13,824 bases of DNA from Candidatus Fermentithermobacillaceae bacterium. GTDB lineage: Bacteria > Bacillota > Sulfobacillia > Fermentithermobacillales > Fermentithermobacillaceae. The notes under the pieces are model-generated. The model was given only the letters and a program-made list of their open reading frames with translations. It had not been told where the DNA came from and did not search any database. Position numbers and translations under genes: made by a program. The stretch is from positions 1-13,824 of the forward strand of contig DUTL01000288.1 in assembly GCA_012842105.1 (NCBI GenBank), written 5' to 3'. This document shows positions 1-6,954 of this stretch, piece by piece (positions within the stretch are counted from its first letter, which is position 1; the number at the start of each line of letters is the position of its first letter).

Positions 1-121
1 GCATAGGTTTGGCTATTGCAGCTATCTCAGGGGCCATAAGGCAGACGTTATATACTTTGCCTCTAACCTTATTCAAACTGATTACACGGGCCTCTACATC
101 ATAAATTTGCCTCATGCTCAT
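1..121 (-). CDS. pyrK: Dihydroorotate dehydrogenase electron-transfer subunit PyrK (N-terminal fragment, cut by window edge)
   Basis: Only the first 40 codons are present; the rest lies beyond base 1. The fragment starts MSMRQIYDVEARV and carries the segment VYNVCLMAPEIAAIAKPM. This matches the N-terminal beta strands of the PyrK/ferredoxin-reductase-like FAD domain, where the family has a pattern like 'LxAPEIAxxAKPGQF'. PyrK carries FAD and a 2Fe-2S cluster and passes electrons from PyrD (type 1B dihydroorotate dehydrogenase) to NAD. The ATG at 121 overlaps the pyrC stop codon in an ATGA arrangement, and a GGGAG sits 9 bases upstream inside pyrC, so translation is probably coupled. A second in-frame ATG lies at 115. 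The call rests on a short stretch plus operon position; pyrD is expected next. Confidence 0.8.
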   Translation of the reverse strand, partial: MSMRQIYDVEARVISLNKVRGKVYNVCLMAPEIAAIAKPM

Positions 122-1422
122 AATATCATTCTCCCGTCATACATAACGGCCTTTCCGCCCACAATAGTGCCATATGGCGCTCCCGTCAGCCTCCAGCCCA
201 TAAACGGGCTGTTCCTACCCTTAGACTCGAAATTACGAGGAACTATCGAGTGTTCGCAATCGGGGTCTATGACCGTAATGTCAGCAGCAGCATCCACTTT
301 GAGTGTGCCACCCGGAACGCCAAGAATCCTGGCAGGGTTAAGGCTCATGAGCTCAGCCATTTTCATCCAATTAATTACTCCGGGCAAAACCAGCTTATCG
401 ATAATCAAGCCTACAGCTGTTTCAAGGCCGCTTATCCCAAAGTCGGCATAGTCATACTCCACCCACTTGTCATCAATGTGGTGAGGCGCATGGTCAGTGG
501 CGATAACGTCGATAGTGCCGTCAGAAAGCGCTTCCCGGAGCGCGTCCACATCATCCTGTGACCTCAAAGGCGGATTTACCTTTGTATTTGTGTCGTATCC
601 GGCCTCAAGCACAATTTCATCGGTAAGTATCAAGTGATGAGGGGTAACTTCACATGTTACGTTGATTCCCCGGGCCCTGGCCCGCCTTACCAGGCTTATG
701 GAGCCTTCTGTGGAGAGATGGGCAAGGTGCAGCCGCCCTCTTGTGAGCCTGGCTATGAGCAAGTCTCTGGCTACGGCAATTTCCTCTGATTCCCGGGGGA
801 TTCCCCGTAACCCTGATACAGTCGAAACAAGCCCGTAGTTGATTTGCCCCCTGTCTGAAAGAGACATGTCTTCGGGATGATCGATAAGCACAGCATCAAA
901 CGATTTAAGGTACTCAAGCGCACAACGCAACGTTTCAGCGGTTGCCACAGGCGAACCATCGTCTGAAAATGCAACGGCTCCCGCCGCCCTCATCTCGCCC
1001 AGTTCAGCCAGTTCCTTCCCGGCCCTGTTTTTGGTGACAGCTCCAATTGGATATACTCTGACGCATGCTGTCTTTCTCGCCCTTTCCAAAATCCTGGTTA
1101 CCACTGAATCATTGTCACACGCCGGCTCAGTATTGGGCATACACGCCACAGCGGTGAAACCGCCCATGGCCGCTGCTTTGGTGCCTGTTTCAATATCTTC
1201 CTTGTATTCAAAGCCAGGCTCTCTCAAGTGAACGTGCATATCGATGAACCCAGGCATTACTATCTTCCCTTTGGCATCCAGAACCTCCATATGGCCTTCA
1301 GGCTCAATGCCTTCAGATAGTTTGGCAATCTTCCCGTCAACAACCAACACATCAAGCACCTTGTCTGTGTGCGTGGAAGGATCGATAACCCTTCCTCCTT
1401 GTATGAGCAAATCTTTAGCCAT
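118..1422 (-). CDS. pyrC: Dihydroorotase, class I zinc enzyme
   Basis: This enzyme catalyses reversible cyclisation of N-carbamoyl-L-aspartate to dihydroorotate, the third step of UMP synthesis, in the cytosol. The 434-residue length fits class I bacterial dihydroorotases. The N-terminal composite beta domain is followed by the metal motif HVHLR at 63-67, preceded by PGFID. Further metal and active-site candidates are Asp154/155 (SDDG), His182 (DHPED), His235 (AHLST) and Asp310 (TDHAPHH). The C-terminal part returns to the beta domain, with GTIVGGKAV near the end. Start choice: the ATG at 1422 has GGGAGG nine bases upstream. It shares one base with the pyrB stop (TGATG), and its own stop overlaps the pyrK start, so it sits in the middle of a coupled operon. 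No missing catalytic residue was noticed. Confidence 0.97.
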   Translation of the reverse strand: MAKDLLIQGGRVIDPSTHTDKVLDVLVVDGKIAKLSEGIEPEGHMEVLDAKGKIVMPGFIDMHVHLREPGFEYKEDIETGTKAAAMGGFTAVACMPNTEPACDNDSVVTRILERARKTACVRVYPIGAVTKNRAGKELAELGEMRAAGAVAFSDDGSPVATAETLRCALEYLKSFDAVLIDHPEDMSLSDRGQINYGLVSTVSGLRGIPRESEEIAVARDLLIARLTRGRLHLAHLSTEGSISLVRRARARGINVTCEVTPHHLILTDEIVLEAGYDTNTKVNPPLRSQDDVDALREALSDGTIDVIATDHAPHHIDDKWVEYDYADFGISGLETAVGLIIDKLVLPGVINWMKMAELMSLNPARILGVPGGTLKVDAAADITVIDPDCEHSIVPRNFESKGRNSPFMGWRLTGAPYGTIVGGKAVMYDGRMIL

Positions 1423-2345
1423 CAGTCTCTGCCTCCCAGGATAAGATAAAGAATCGCCATCCTTACAGCTACGCCGCTGGTCACCTGGTCAAGAATCACT
1501 GATCTGGGCGAATCTGCAACATCGGTGGTTATCTCCACTCCCCGGTTCATTGGGCCCGGGTGCATTATTATGGCATCGTCTTTGGCGTAACTGAGTTTGT
1601 GCCTGTCAATGCCGAAGAAATCGCGATATTCCCTCTTGGAAGGAAACAAGCTTCTCGCTTGACGTTCCAGCTGCAGCCGAAGCACATACACCACATCTGC
1701 CCCTTCCATGGCTTCTTCAGGCCTGGCGAATGCTTTAACCCCCAGCCTTTCAATGTCCGGAGGCAATAAGGTTAAAGGGCCTGCTATGGAAACCTCTGCC
1801 CCCATTTTGGTTAGCCCGAAAATGTTGGAGCGGGCAACCCTGGAGTGGAGAATGTCGCCGACTATAGCTACTTTCAAACCTCTGATTTTTGACTTGTAAT
1901 CCAGCATGGTAAATATATCCAAAAGGCCCTGGGTCGGATGTTCGTTCATGCCGTCGCCCGCATTGACAACAGGAATATCCAGTACCTTTGAAAGAAAATG
2001 GCATGAACCTGAGACACTGTGCCTCATTATGGCCAAATCAATACCCATCATTGACAGGTTGCGCGCAGTATCTGCAAGAGATTCTCCCTTCCTGACCGCT
2101 GACGTGGCACTGGAAAATGAGACTGCATCTGCCGACATGTACCTGGCAGCCAGTTCAAAAGATGTCTTGGTCCGGGTGGAAGGCTCATAAAACAATGTAC
2201 AGACTACTTTCCCACGCAGGGTAGGAACTTTCTTGATAGGCCTTGAAAGGATTTCTTTAAGTGAGCGAGCCGTAGACAAGACCAATTCCATGTCTTCTGC
2301 ACTCATCTCCCGTAGGGATAAGAGGTCGTTTCCTCGAAGTGACAA
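1422..2345 (-). CDS. pyrB: Aspartate carbamoyltransferase catalytic chain
   Basis: PyrB joins carbamoyl phosphate and L-aspartate to give N-carbamoyl aspartate, the committed step of pyrimidine synthesis. The 307 residues are the usual length for the catalytic chain. Visible signatures are the carbamoyl-phosphate loop STRTKTSFE at 56-64, the Ser/Lys loop with RKGES (Lys86), NEHPTQ around 134-139, and HPGPMNRG at 262-269. No pyrI regulatory gene adjoins it, so it is probably the unregulated trimeric type used by Bacillus-like bacteria, with control exerted at the operon leader. The start is a TTG at 2345; GGGAGG lies nine bases upstream and the next ATG (codon 14) would remove the first helix, so TTG is preferred. 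The stop overlaps the pyrC start by one base. Confidence 0.97.
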   Translation of the reverse strand: MSLRGNDLLSLREMSAEDMELVLSTARSLKEILSRPIKKVPTLRGKVVCTLFYEPSTRTKTSFELAARYMSADAVSFSSATSAVRKGESLADTARNLSMMGIDLAIMRHSVSGSCHFLSKVLDIPVVNAGDGMNEHPTQGLLDIFTMLDYKSKIRGLKVAIVGDILHSRVARSNIFGLTKMGAEVSIAGPLTLLPPDIERLGVKAFARPEEAMEGADVVYVLRLQLERQARSLFPSKREYRDFFGIDRHKLSYAKDDAIIMHPGPMNRGVEITTDVADSPRSVILDQVTSGVAVRMAILYLILGGRD

Positions 2346-2382
2346 ATTCTTGACCCTCCCGCTCTATCTGATGATTTTTAAC

Positions 2383-2409
2383 AAACGCAGCACATCTGCT
2401 GCATAGTTT
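2383..2409 (-). other. Hairpin in the pyrR-pyrB intergenic gap
   Basis: In the 79-base gap between pyrR and pyrB, GCAGCA and TGCTGC form a 6-bp stem around a 4-base loop. Flanking AAAC and GTTT could extend it past a small asymmetric bulge. There is no clean U-run after the stem, so it is not an obvious terminator. It does not carry the CNGNGA loop of a PyrR site. A role in partial termination or RNA processing between pyrR and pyrB is only a possibility. Confidence 0.35.
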
Positions 2410-2424
2410 GGCAAACTCAACGCT

Positions 2425-2976
2425 CTATTGCTCAACTTCTTCTGAAATCACGACCTGATCTATGCCGTCATATTCGGAAAGACGCACATTGATCACTTCT
2501 TTTCTGGAAGTGGGAACGTTTTTCCCCACGTAGTCGGCCCTTATGGGGACCTCCCTGTGGCCCCTGTCAACGAGCACAGCCAGTTGAATGCACTCAGGCC
2601 TGCCCAGGTCGATAATCGCGTCTAAGGCTGCCCGGATGGTCCTCCCTGTAAATAGCACATCGTCAACCAGTACCACTTTTCTCTTTGCTATGTCAAAAGG
2701 CAGCACAGTACGGCCTACATGAGGTTGTTCGAACCTCAAGGTAAGGTCATCTCTGTAAAGGGTTATGTCAAGTTCTCCCACCAGAACGTCAGCCTTCTCG
2801 CTGTTCCTGAGAATGTCTGCCAGCCTCCGTGCCAAAGGCACACCGCGCCTCCGTATGCCTACCAGAACTACATTATCAAGCCCCTTGTTCTTCTCAACTA
2901 TTTCGTGGGCAATGCGCACGAGGACTCTACGGATACCGTCATTATCCATAATCTCGGCCTTATCTATAAGCTGCAT
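2425..2976 (-). CDS. pyrR: Bifunctional pyr operon RNA-binding regulator / uracil phosphoribosyltransferase
   Basis: PyrR binds a hairpin in pyr leader RNA when UMP is high and lowers expression of the operon. Many homologues also convert uracil plus PRPP to UMP. The PRPP loop VVLVDDVLFTGRT lies at about residues 101-113, preceded by the family segments RIAHEIVEKNKG and LVGIRRRGVPLA. The family length is about 180 residues. A longer frame opens with TTG at 2985, but AGGGAGG there would be only one base from that codon. The ATG at 2976 has AGGGAGG ten bases upstream, giving 183 residues, and is preferred. It is the first gene of the operon, directly behind an attenuator holding a recognisable PyrR-binding hairpin, so it probably autoregulates. 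Confidence 0.96.
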   Translation of the reverse strand: MQLIDKAEIMDNDGIRRVLVRIAHEIVEKNKGLDNVVLVGIRRRGVPLARRLADILRNSEKADVLVGELDITLYRDDLTLRFEQPHVGRTVLPFDIAKRKVVLVDDVLFTGRTIRAALDAIIDLGRPECIQLAVLVDRGHREVPIRADYVGKNVPTSRKEVINVRLSEYDGIDQVVISEEVEQ

Positions 2977-3030
2977 CTTCCTCAAACCTCCCTGTTGGAT
3001 TTAGGGTGACTCGATACCGGTAATTTGCTC

Positions 3031-3073
3031 AAAAAAGCGAAAACTCCGCCGGGCTTACATCCTACGGAGTTTT
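3031..3073 (-). terminator. Attenuator terminator of the pyr leader
   Basis: Read on the minus strand, AAAACTCCG (3073-3065) pairs with CGGAGTTTT (3048-3040) around a 16-base loop. CGC and six Ts (3036-3031) follow, the form of an intrinsic terminator. It lies between the pyr promoter and pyrR. Its 5' arm is inside the coding part of the 7-codon leader ORF and the stop codon of that ORF is in the loop, so a ribosome on the leader would keep the stem open. Because the arms are A/T flanked on both sides, it could also stop transcription on the plus strand. Confidence 0.85.
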
Positions 3074-3078
3074 TTCAT
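3055..3078 (-). CDS. Putative 7-codon leader peptide of the pyr operon (MKKLRRM)
   Basis: ATG at 3078 opens a reading frame of seven codons, MKKLRRM, ending at TAA (3057-3055). AAGGAGG (3094-3088) is nine bases upstream, which is as strong a ribosome binding site as those of the structural genes. The frame covers the 5' arm of the attenuator stem and stops in its loop. The Shine-Dalgarno overlaps the lower stem of the PyrR-binding hairpin. These relations are seen directly. That the peptide is translated, and that its translation rather than its sequence matters, is inference from the layout and from a similar scheme proposed for a Thermus pyr operon. Confidence 0.65.
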   Translation of the reverse strand: MKKLRRM

Positions 3079-3090
3079 ATAACTTCGCCT

Positions 3091-3120
3091 CCTTTTTGCC
3101 TCGCTGGGCCAAATTAAAGG
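3091..3120 (-). promoter_or_regulatory. PyrR-binding hairpin in the pyr leader RNA
   Basis: On the minus strand CCTTT (3120-3116) can pair with AAAGG (3095-3091) as a lower stem. Above an A/U-rich internal bulge, GCC and GGC close a six-base loop, CAGCGA. That loop fits the CNGNGA hexaloop of PyrR sites, and the segment GCCCAGCGAGGC matches the conserved part of Bacillus pyr attenuators. It starts about 30 bases after the predicted transcription start. The lower stem takes up the first bases of the AAGGAGG that serves the leader ORF, so PyrR bound with UMP should block that ribosome binding site. Confidence 0.82.
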
Positions 3121-3156
3121 ACCGGCCTGTGTTCTTCTATTAACTTGTCCAAATGA

Positions 3157-3186
3157 ATAATAATTTAAAACCAAATTGCCAGTCAA
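3157..3186 (-). promoter_or_regulatory. Predicted sigma-A promoter of the pyr operon
   Basis: On the minus strand TTGACT (3186-3181) and TATTAT (3162-3157) are separated by 18 bases, each matching five of six consensus positions. Transcription would begin near 3150, leaving about 30 bases before the PyrR hairpin. It lies downstream of ileS, so the pyr genes need not depend on ileS transcription. Confidence 0.7.
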
Positions 3187-3221
3187 GGCTTCCTTAGAAA
3201 GATAACCGGCTTGCAACCACA

Positions 3222-3249
3222 GGGAGCCGTGTCACAACCAACGGCTCCC
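3222..3249 (-). terminator. Perfect 9-bp hairpin downstream of ileS
   Basis: GGGAGCCGT and ACGGCTCCC form a perfect 9-bp stem with a 10-base loop, 20 bases beyond the ileS stop and before the pyr promoter. Position suggests the 3' end of the ileS transcript. Neither strand has a U-run after the stem, so it may act as an RNA 3' end stabiliser or a factor-dependent stop rather than a classical terminator. Confidence 0.45.
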
Positions 3250-3269
3250 AGGCATATATGGCATTTTAA

Positions 3270-6200
3270 CTATATTTTTTCAACCCTAATGGTAGCAGTA
3301 TGCCCATTGATATCCCAGGTTTCGCCTTGAACTGCATCATGTGTGAGTTTGAGGCTGTCACACAGAGTCTCGCTTTGAATGTAACCCTTGTGTTTTCTAA
3401 CAGCTTCCAGAATCACATCATTGCTGGATATCACCATGGTGATATGGTCAAGCACGTCAAATCCTGCGTTTTTCCGCATAGTCTGCACTTTGGAGACTAT
3501 CTCCCTGGCATGCCCTTCCCAGGCCAGTTCCTGGCCGATCTCAGTATCCAGGACCACGAAAGCATCATTTTGAACTTCAACTGCAAACCCTTTCCTGGCG
3601 CTCATCCTGATGTCTGTATCTTCTTTGCCTAGCTCCAATGCCCGGTTATCCACAGTGACAGTGATTGCCCCCTTGCTCTCAAGGATGCCCACTGCCTCCT
3701 TTGCGTCCAACTCGCCAAGCGCCGCTATGATCGCCCTTAGATCTTTGCCGTATTTGGGGCCTGCCACAGGTAGGTTAGCTCTTACCTCATAAGTCACATA
3801 GTCGCTCAAACTGCTTACATACTCTATTTGCTTAACGTTGAGTTCTTCCTTGACCAGGCCCTCCATGTCATGAAGTATGCTTTTATACTGTCCGTTGACC
3901 ATCATCTTGCTTAAGGGCTGCCTCACTTTTATCTGCATCTTGTTCCTGACAGACCTACCCAAAGACACCAGTGTAATAACAAGCCCCATCCTTTCTTCAA
4001 GGGAGGAATCTATAAGGGCCTCACAGGCTTGAGGGTATTCCTCAAGATGCACTGACTCCATGGCAGCACCTCCAGTGAGATTGAGGTAAATGTCTTCTGC
4101 CACAAGCGGAGCAAAAGGCGCCATGAGTTTGGATAAGGTAAGCAGCACCTGGTACAGGGTACGGTATGCAGATTGCTTGTTTAGATCGAACTCGTTAGAC
4201 CAAAACCGTTCCCGGCTCCTTCGCACATACCAGTTGCTTACTTCATCCACCAAGAACGACTCTATGCTTCTTTCAACTCTGGTTAGTTCATACTCAGCCA
4301 TATTATCGTTAACCTGTTTCACCAGGGTGTTCAGCCTGGACATGATCCAGCGGTCGATTTCAGGCCTGTCCTCTACAGGGATATTTAGCCCGGCAGGATC
4401 AAGCTTGTCTATGTTTGCGTACAGAGTGAAGAACGAATATACGTTTACCAGGGTTCCGAAAAACCTGGAAGATACTTCCCGAATACCGTCTTCATCGAAA
4501 CGGGTAGGCACCCATGGAGGTGATACTGCCAGCAGGTACCATCTTAAGGCATCAGTTCCGTACTTGTCTATTAACATCCACGGGTCTACGGTATTACCCT
4601 TTGACTTGGACATTTTGTGCCCATGCTTGTCGAGTACCAGATCGTTTACCAGCACCTGCTTAAATGCCGGCTCATCAAACAAGAATGTGGATATTGCCAA
4701 AAGGGAATAGAACCAGCCTCTGGTTTGGTCAAGCCCTTCGCAGATAAAATCCGCGGGAAAAAGCCCTGGAAACTCGTCTTTGTGTTCGAACGGATAGTGC
4801 CACTGGGCATAGGGCATTGAACCTGAATCGAACCAGCAATCTATGACTTCAGGGGTTCTTGCCATTCTCCCGCCACATGAACACCTGATGTGTATGTCAT
4901 CAACATAGGGCCTGTGAAGGTCCAGTGTTTCCAGGTCAACGGGTTCTGTTGCCTTGCTCGCCAGTTCGCTCCGGGAGCCTATGGCTTCGAGTTTGCCACA
5001 CTTTTCACATTTCCAGATATTAAGGGGCGTGCCCCAATACCTGTTTCGCGACAGCGACCAGTCAACCAGGTTCTCAAGCCAGTTACCGAAACGCCCGGAG
5101 CCAACGTGCTCGGGAAACCACCTTATCTTCTTGTTGTTGGCTATTAAGCTGTCTTGAAACTTGGTGGTTTCGATGTACCACGATTTTCTGGCATAGTACA
5201 GGAGCGGCGTATCACACCTCCAGCAGTGAGGATACGAATGTACCATTTGCTCGGTTCTGAAGAGTTTGCCTTCTTGCCTGAGACTCCGGGTGATTTCCCG
5301 GTCTGCGTCTCTTACAAACATCCCTGCCCAGTCTGTCACGTCTTCAACAAACCTCCCCCGCTCATCTACCAGGTGAACCAATGGCAAGTTGTATTGCTGG
5401 CATACATGGTAGTCATCCTCACCGTACGCAGGGGCAATGTGCACCAAGCCAGTTCCGTTGTCAGTGGAAACATAGCCGGCGCATGTAACGAAAAAGGCTT
5501 TTGAGCCCGGCTTTACAAAGGGAAACAGCTGCTCATATTCCATGAATTCAAGCTGCTTCCCGATAAACTCCTCGAGTACCTGGGCATCGTCCCCGAAAAG
5601 TACATGGGCCCGTTCTTTGGCAACGTAATATATGCTACCTTCATGCAAAACCTTAACATAGGCGCTCTCGGGATTAATCGCCACGCCGACGTTTGACGGA
5701 AGCGTCCAGGGCGTAGTTGTCCATACAAGCAGGTATTCGTTTTGCCTGCCCTTGACTTTCAGTTTGACGTAAATTGAAGCTACCTGTTCGTCTTTATAGC
5801 CTTGAGCCACCTCGTGGGATGCAAGAGGGGTTCCGCATCGCGGGCAATACGGCATTACCTTATGGCCTTCATATATTAAACCTGCGTCAAAAAACCGCTT
5901 GAGGATCCACCAAACAGTCTCAATGTAGTCATTGTCGAGGGTTACATATGGATTGTCCATGTCTATCCAATAGGCTATGCGTTCAGTCAGCATCCTCCAT
6001 TCTTTCTCATAAGAAAATACTGATTCGCGGCATTTCTTGTTGAAAGCTTCTATACCGTAATCTTCTATTTCTTGCTTTGAAGATAATCCAAGCTGACGTT
6101 CAACCTCAATTTCAACAGGAAGGCCATGAGTATCCCATCCAGCTTTTCTGGGAACCTGATAGCCTTGCATGGTCATATAGCGGCAGACTACATCCTTTAT

Positions 6201-6395
6201 CGTTCTTGAAAGCACGTGGTGAATCCCGGGCCTGCCATTTGCAGTAGGCGGGCCCTCGTAAAACACAAATTGCGGTTTGCCTTCACGGTTTGCCACGCTC
6301 TTGCCGGAAATGTCGTTTTGCTTCCAGTAATCGAGGACGGCTTCTTCTACCTGGTTTACCGGCCTCTTAGGATCAACTCTCTTAAAGCGTCCCAT
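3270..6395 (-). CDS. ileS: Isoleucyl-tRNA synthetase, type 2 (eukaryote-like) with GIHH signature
   Basis: This class I synthetase charges tRNA-Ile. The Rossmann core opens with FYEGPPTANGRPGIHHV; the HIGH-equivalent tetrapeptide reads GIHH (about 57-60), and KMSKS is at about 594-598. The CP1 editing domain shows TTPWTLPSN (near 229) and GTGLVHIAPAYGEDD (near 317). Zinc-type cysteine pairs occur at CPRC, CWRC, CEKC and CSC. The length of 1041 residues and the absence of the C-terminal zinc finger typical of the E. coli enzyme point to the type 2 branch, which is commonly mupirocin resistant. A GTG at 6404 opens a longer frame but overlaps the Shine-Dalgarno; AGGAG lies eight bases before the ATG at 6395, which is preferred. 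A T-box leader upstream controls it. It may be the only ileS copy, since a housekeeping leader precedes it. Confidence 0.95.
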   Translation of the reverse strand: MGRFKRVDPKRPVNQVEEAVLDYWKQNDISGKSVANREGKPQFVFYEGPPTANGRPGIHHVLSRTIKDVVCRYMTMQGYQVPRKAGWDTHGLPVEIEVERQLGLSSKQEIEDYGIEAFNKKCRESVFSYEKEWRMLTERIAYWIDMDNPYVTLDNDYIETVWWILKRFFDAGLIYEGHKVMPYCPRCGTPLASHEVAQGYKDEQVASIYVKLKVKGRQNEYLLVWTTTPWTLPSNVGVAINPESAYVKVLHEGSIYYVAKERAHVLFGDDAQVLEEFIGKQLEFMEYEQLFPFVKPGSKAFFVTCAGYVSTDNGTGLVHIAPAYGEDDYHVCQQYNLPLVHLVDERGRFVEDVTDWAGMFVRDADREITRSLRQEGKLFRTEQMVHSYPHCWRCDTPLLYYARKSWYIETTKFQDSLIANNKKIRWFPEHVGSGRFGNWLENLVDWSLSRNRYWGTPLNIWKCEKCGKLEAIGSRSELASKATEPVDLETLDLHRPYVDDIHIRCSCGGRMARTPEVIDCWFDSGSMPYAQWHYPFEHKDEFPGLFPADFICEGLDQTRGWFYSLLAISTFLFDEPAFKQVLVNDLVLDKHGHKMSKSKGNTVDPWMLIDKYGTDALRWYLLAVSPPWVPTRFDEDGIREVSSRFFGTLVNVYSFFTLYANIDKLDPAGLNIPVEDRPEIDRWIMSRLNTLVKQVNDNMAEYELTRVERSIESFLVDEVSNWYVRRSRERFWSNEFDLNKQSAYRTLYQVLLTLSKLMAPFAPLVAEDIYLNLTGGAAMESVHLEEYPQACEALIDSSLEERMGLVITLVSLGRSVRNKMQIKVRQPLSKMMVNGQYKSILHDMEGLVKEELNVKQIEYVSSLSDYVTYEVRANLPVAGPKYGKDLRAIIAALGELDAKEAVGILESKGAITVTVDNRALELGKEDTDIRMSARKGFAVEVQNDAFVVLDTEIGQELAWEGHAREIVSKVQTMRKNAGFDVLDHITMVISSNDVILEAVRKHKGYIQSETLCDSLKLTHDAVQGETWDINGHTATIRVEKI

Positions 6396-6476
6396 GGCGT
6401 TCACTCCTAGATGCTAACTTGGTTGTTTTCTAACCTATGTCATAAGAGATCTTGGCTCATTTACGTCAACACAAAC

Positions 6477-6501
6477 AAAAAAATCGCCCTTAGGGACGAT
6501 T
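6477..6501 (-). terminator. T-box terminator of the ileS leader
   Basis: On the minus strand AATCGTCCC pairs with GGGCGATTT around a TAA loop, with one G-U pair, and a run of seven Ts closes the element. The T-box motif lies just upstream and would form the competing antiterminator when uncharged tRNA-Ile binds. Confidence 0.9.
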
Positions 6502-6705
6502 ATCACCGTGGTACCACCCAGCTTAGCCGTTGACGGCTCACTTTTGTGCCCTATAACGAAGGCAAACCGGATTGGCTTACTACGTTCAGCTACCGGCTCA
6601 GAGGTGATATTCAAATGGCCGTAGCACCGGCTTTCCACCGGCTGCCGGTTCTCTGCAGCCCGGTTCCACTCTACTCGTCCTCGTCATAGCCTTTCGCCGG
6701 ATATG
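6477..6705 (-). promoter_or_regulatory. T-box riboswitch, isoleucine-specific, controlling ileS
   Basis: The leader holds the T-box motif AAGCTGGGTGGTACCACGG (6524-6506), whose UGGU would pair with the ACCA end of uncharged tRNA. The 5' part has the conserved GGCTATGACGAGGA stretch of stem I, an AGAGAACCGG segment as found in the AG-bulge region, and AGTAAGCC closing the stem. The specifier is read as ATC (6608-6606) in GAATATCACCTC, an isoleucine codon followed by a purine, in agreement with the downstream gene. The T-box has CACGG where CGCGG is usual. Boundaries are approximate. Uncharged tRNA-Ile should favour read-through into ileS. Confidence 0.93.
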
Positions 6706-6711
6706 ATTTTG

Positions 6712-6739
6712 ATTATATTACTATATGTTGCAGTGCAAA
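6712..6739 (-). promoter_or_regulatory. Predicted promoter of the ileS T-box transcript
   Basis: A perfect TATAAT (6717-6712) on the minus strand stands 16 bases after TTTGCA (6739-6734), a weak -35. Transcription would begin near 6705, just before the first conserved bases of T-box stem I, which supports the call. Confidence 0.6.
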
Positions 6740-6869
6740 GTCCAGCGCTTGCATTAATATATCCCTAACACATCACTCAGACAAGGTGTTATTGAGAAAA
6801 CTTCATGTGCTGCAAGCAAGGCCTTGAAACTGCATCGAGAAGTTGCATCGAAAGGACGAGAAAATAAAA

Positions 6870-6954
6870 TGGTGTCGGGAGCGGGAATCGAACCCGCACG
6901 GGGATACCCATACGCCCCTCAAACGTACGCGTCTGCCTGTTCCGCCATCCCGAC
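6870..6954 (-). tRNA. tRNA-Leu (anticodon GAG), CCA encoded
   Basis: The 85-base class II tRNA folds fully. The acceptor GTCGGGA pairs with TCCCGAC, the D arm is GCG/CGC, and the anticodon stem is TACGT/GCGTA around the loop TTGAGGG with anticodon GAG at loop positions 3-5. A long variable arm (GGG/CCC) and the T arm GCGGG-TTCGATT-CCCGC follow. The discriminator A and CCA are encoded. The long variable arm and GAG anticodon identify a leucine tRNA reading CUC and CUU. It lies upstream of the ileS leader on the same strand, separated by about 130 bases from the ileS promoter. Confidence 0.97.

Noticed and set aside
4090..4710. Plus-strand open frame of 206 codons inside ileS
   Set aside because: It lies wholly antisense to the well-matched catalytic and anticodon-binding parts of ileS and resembles no protein.
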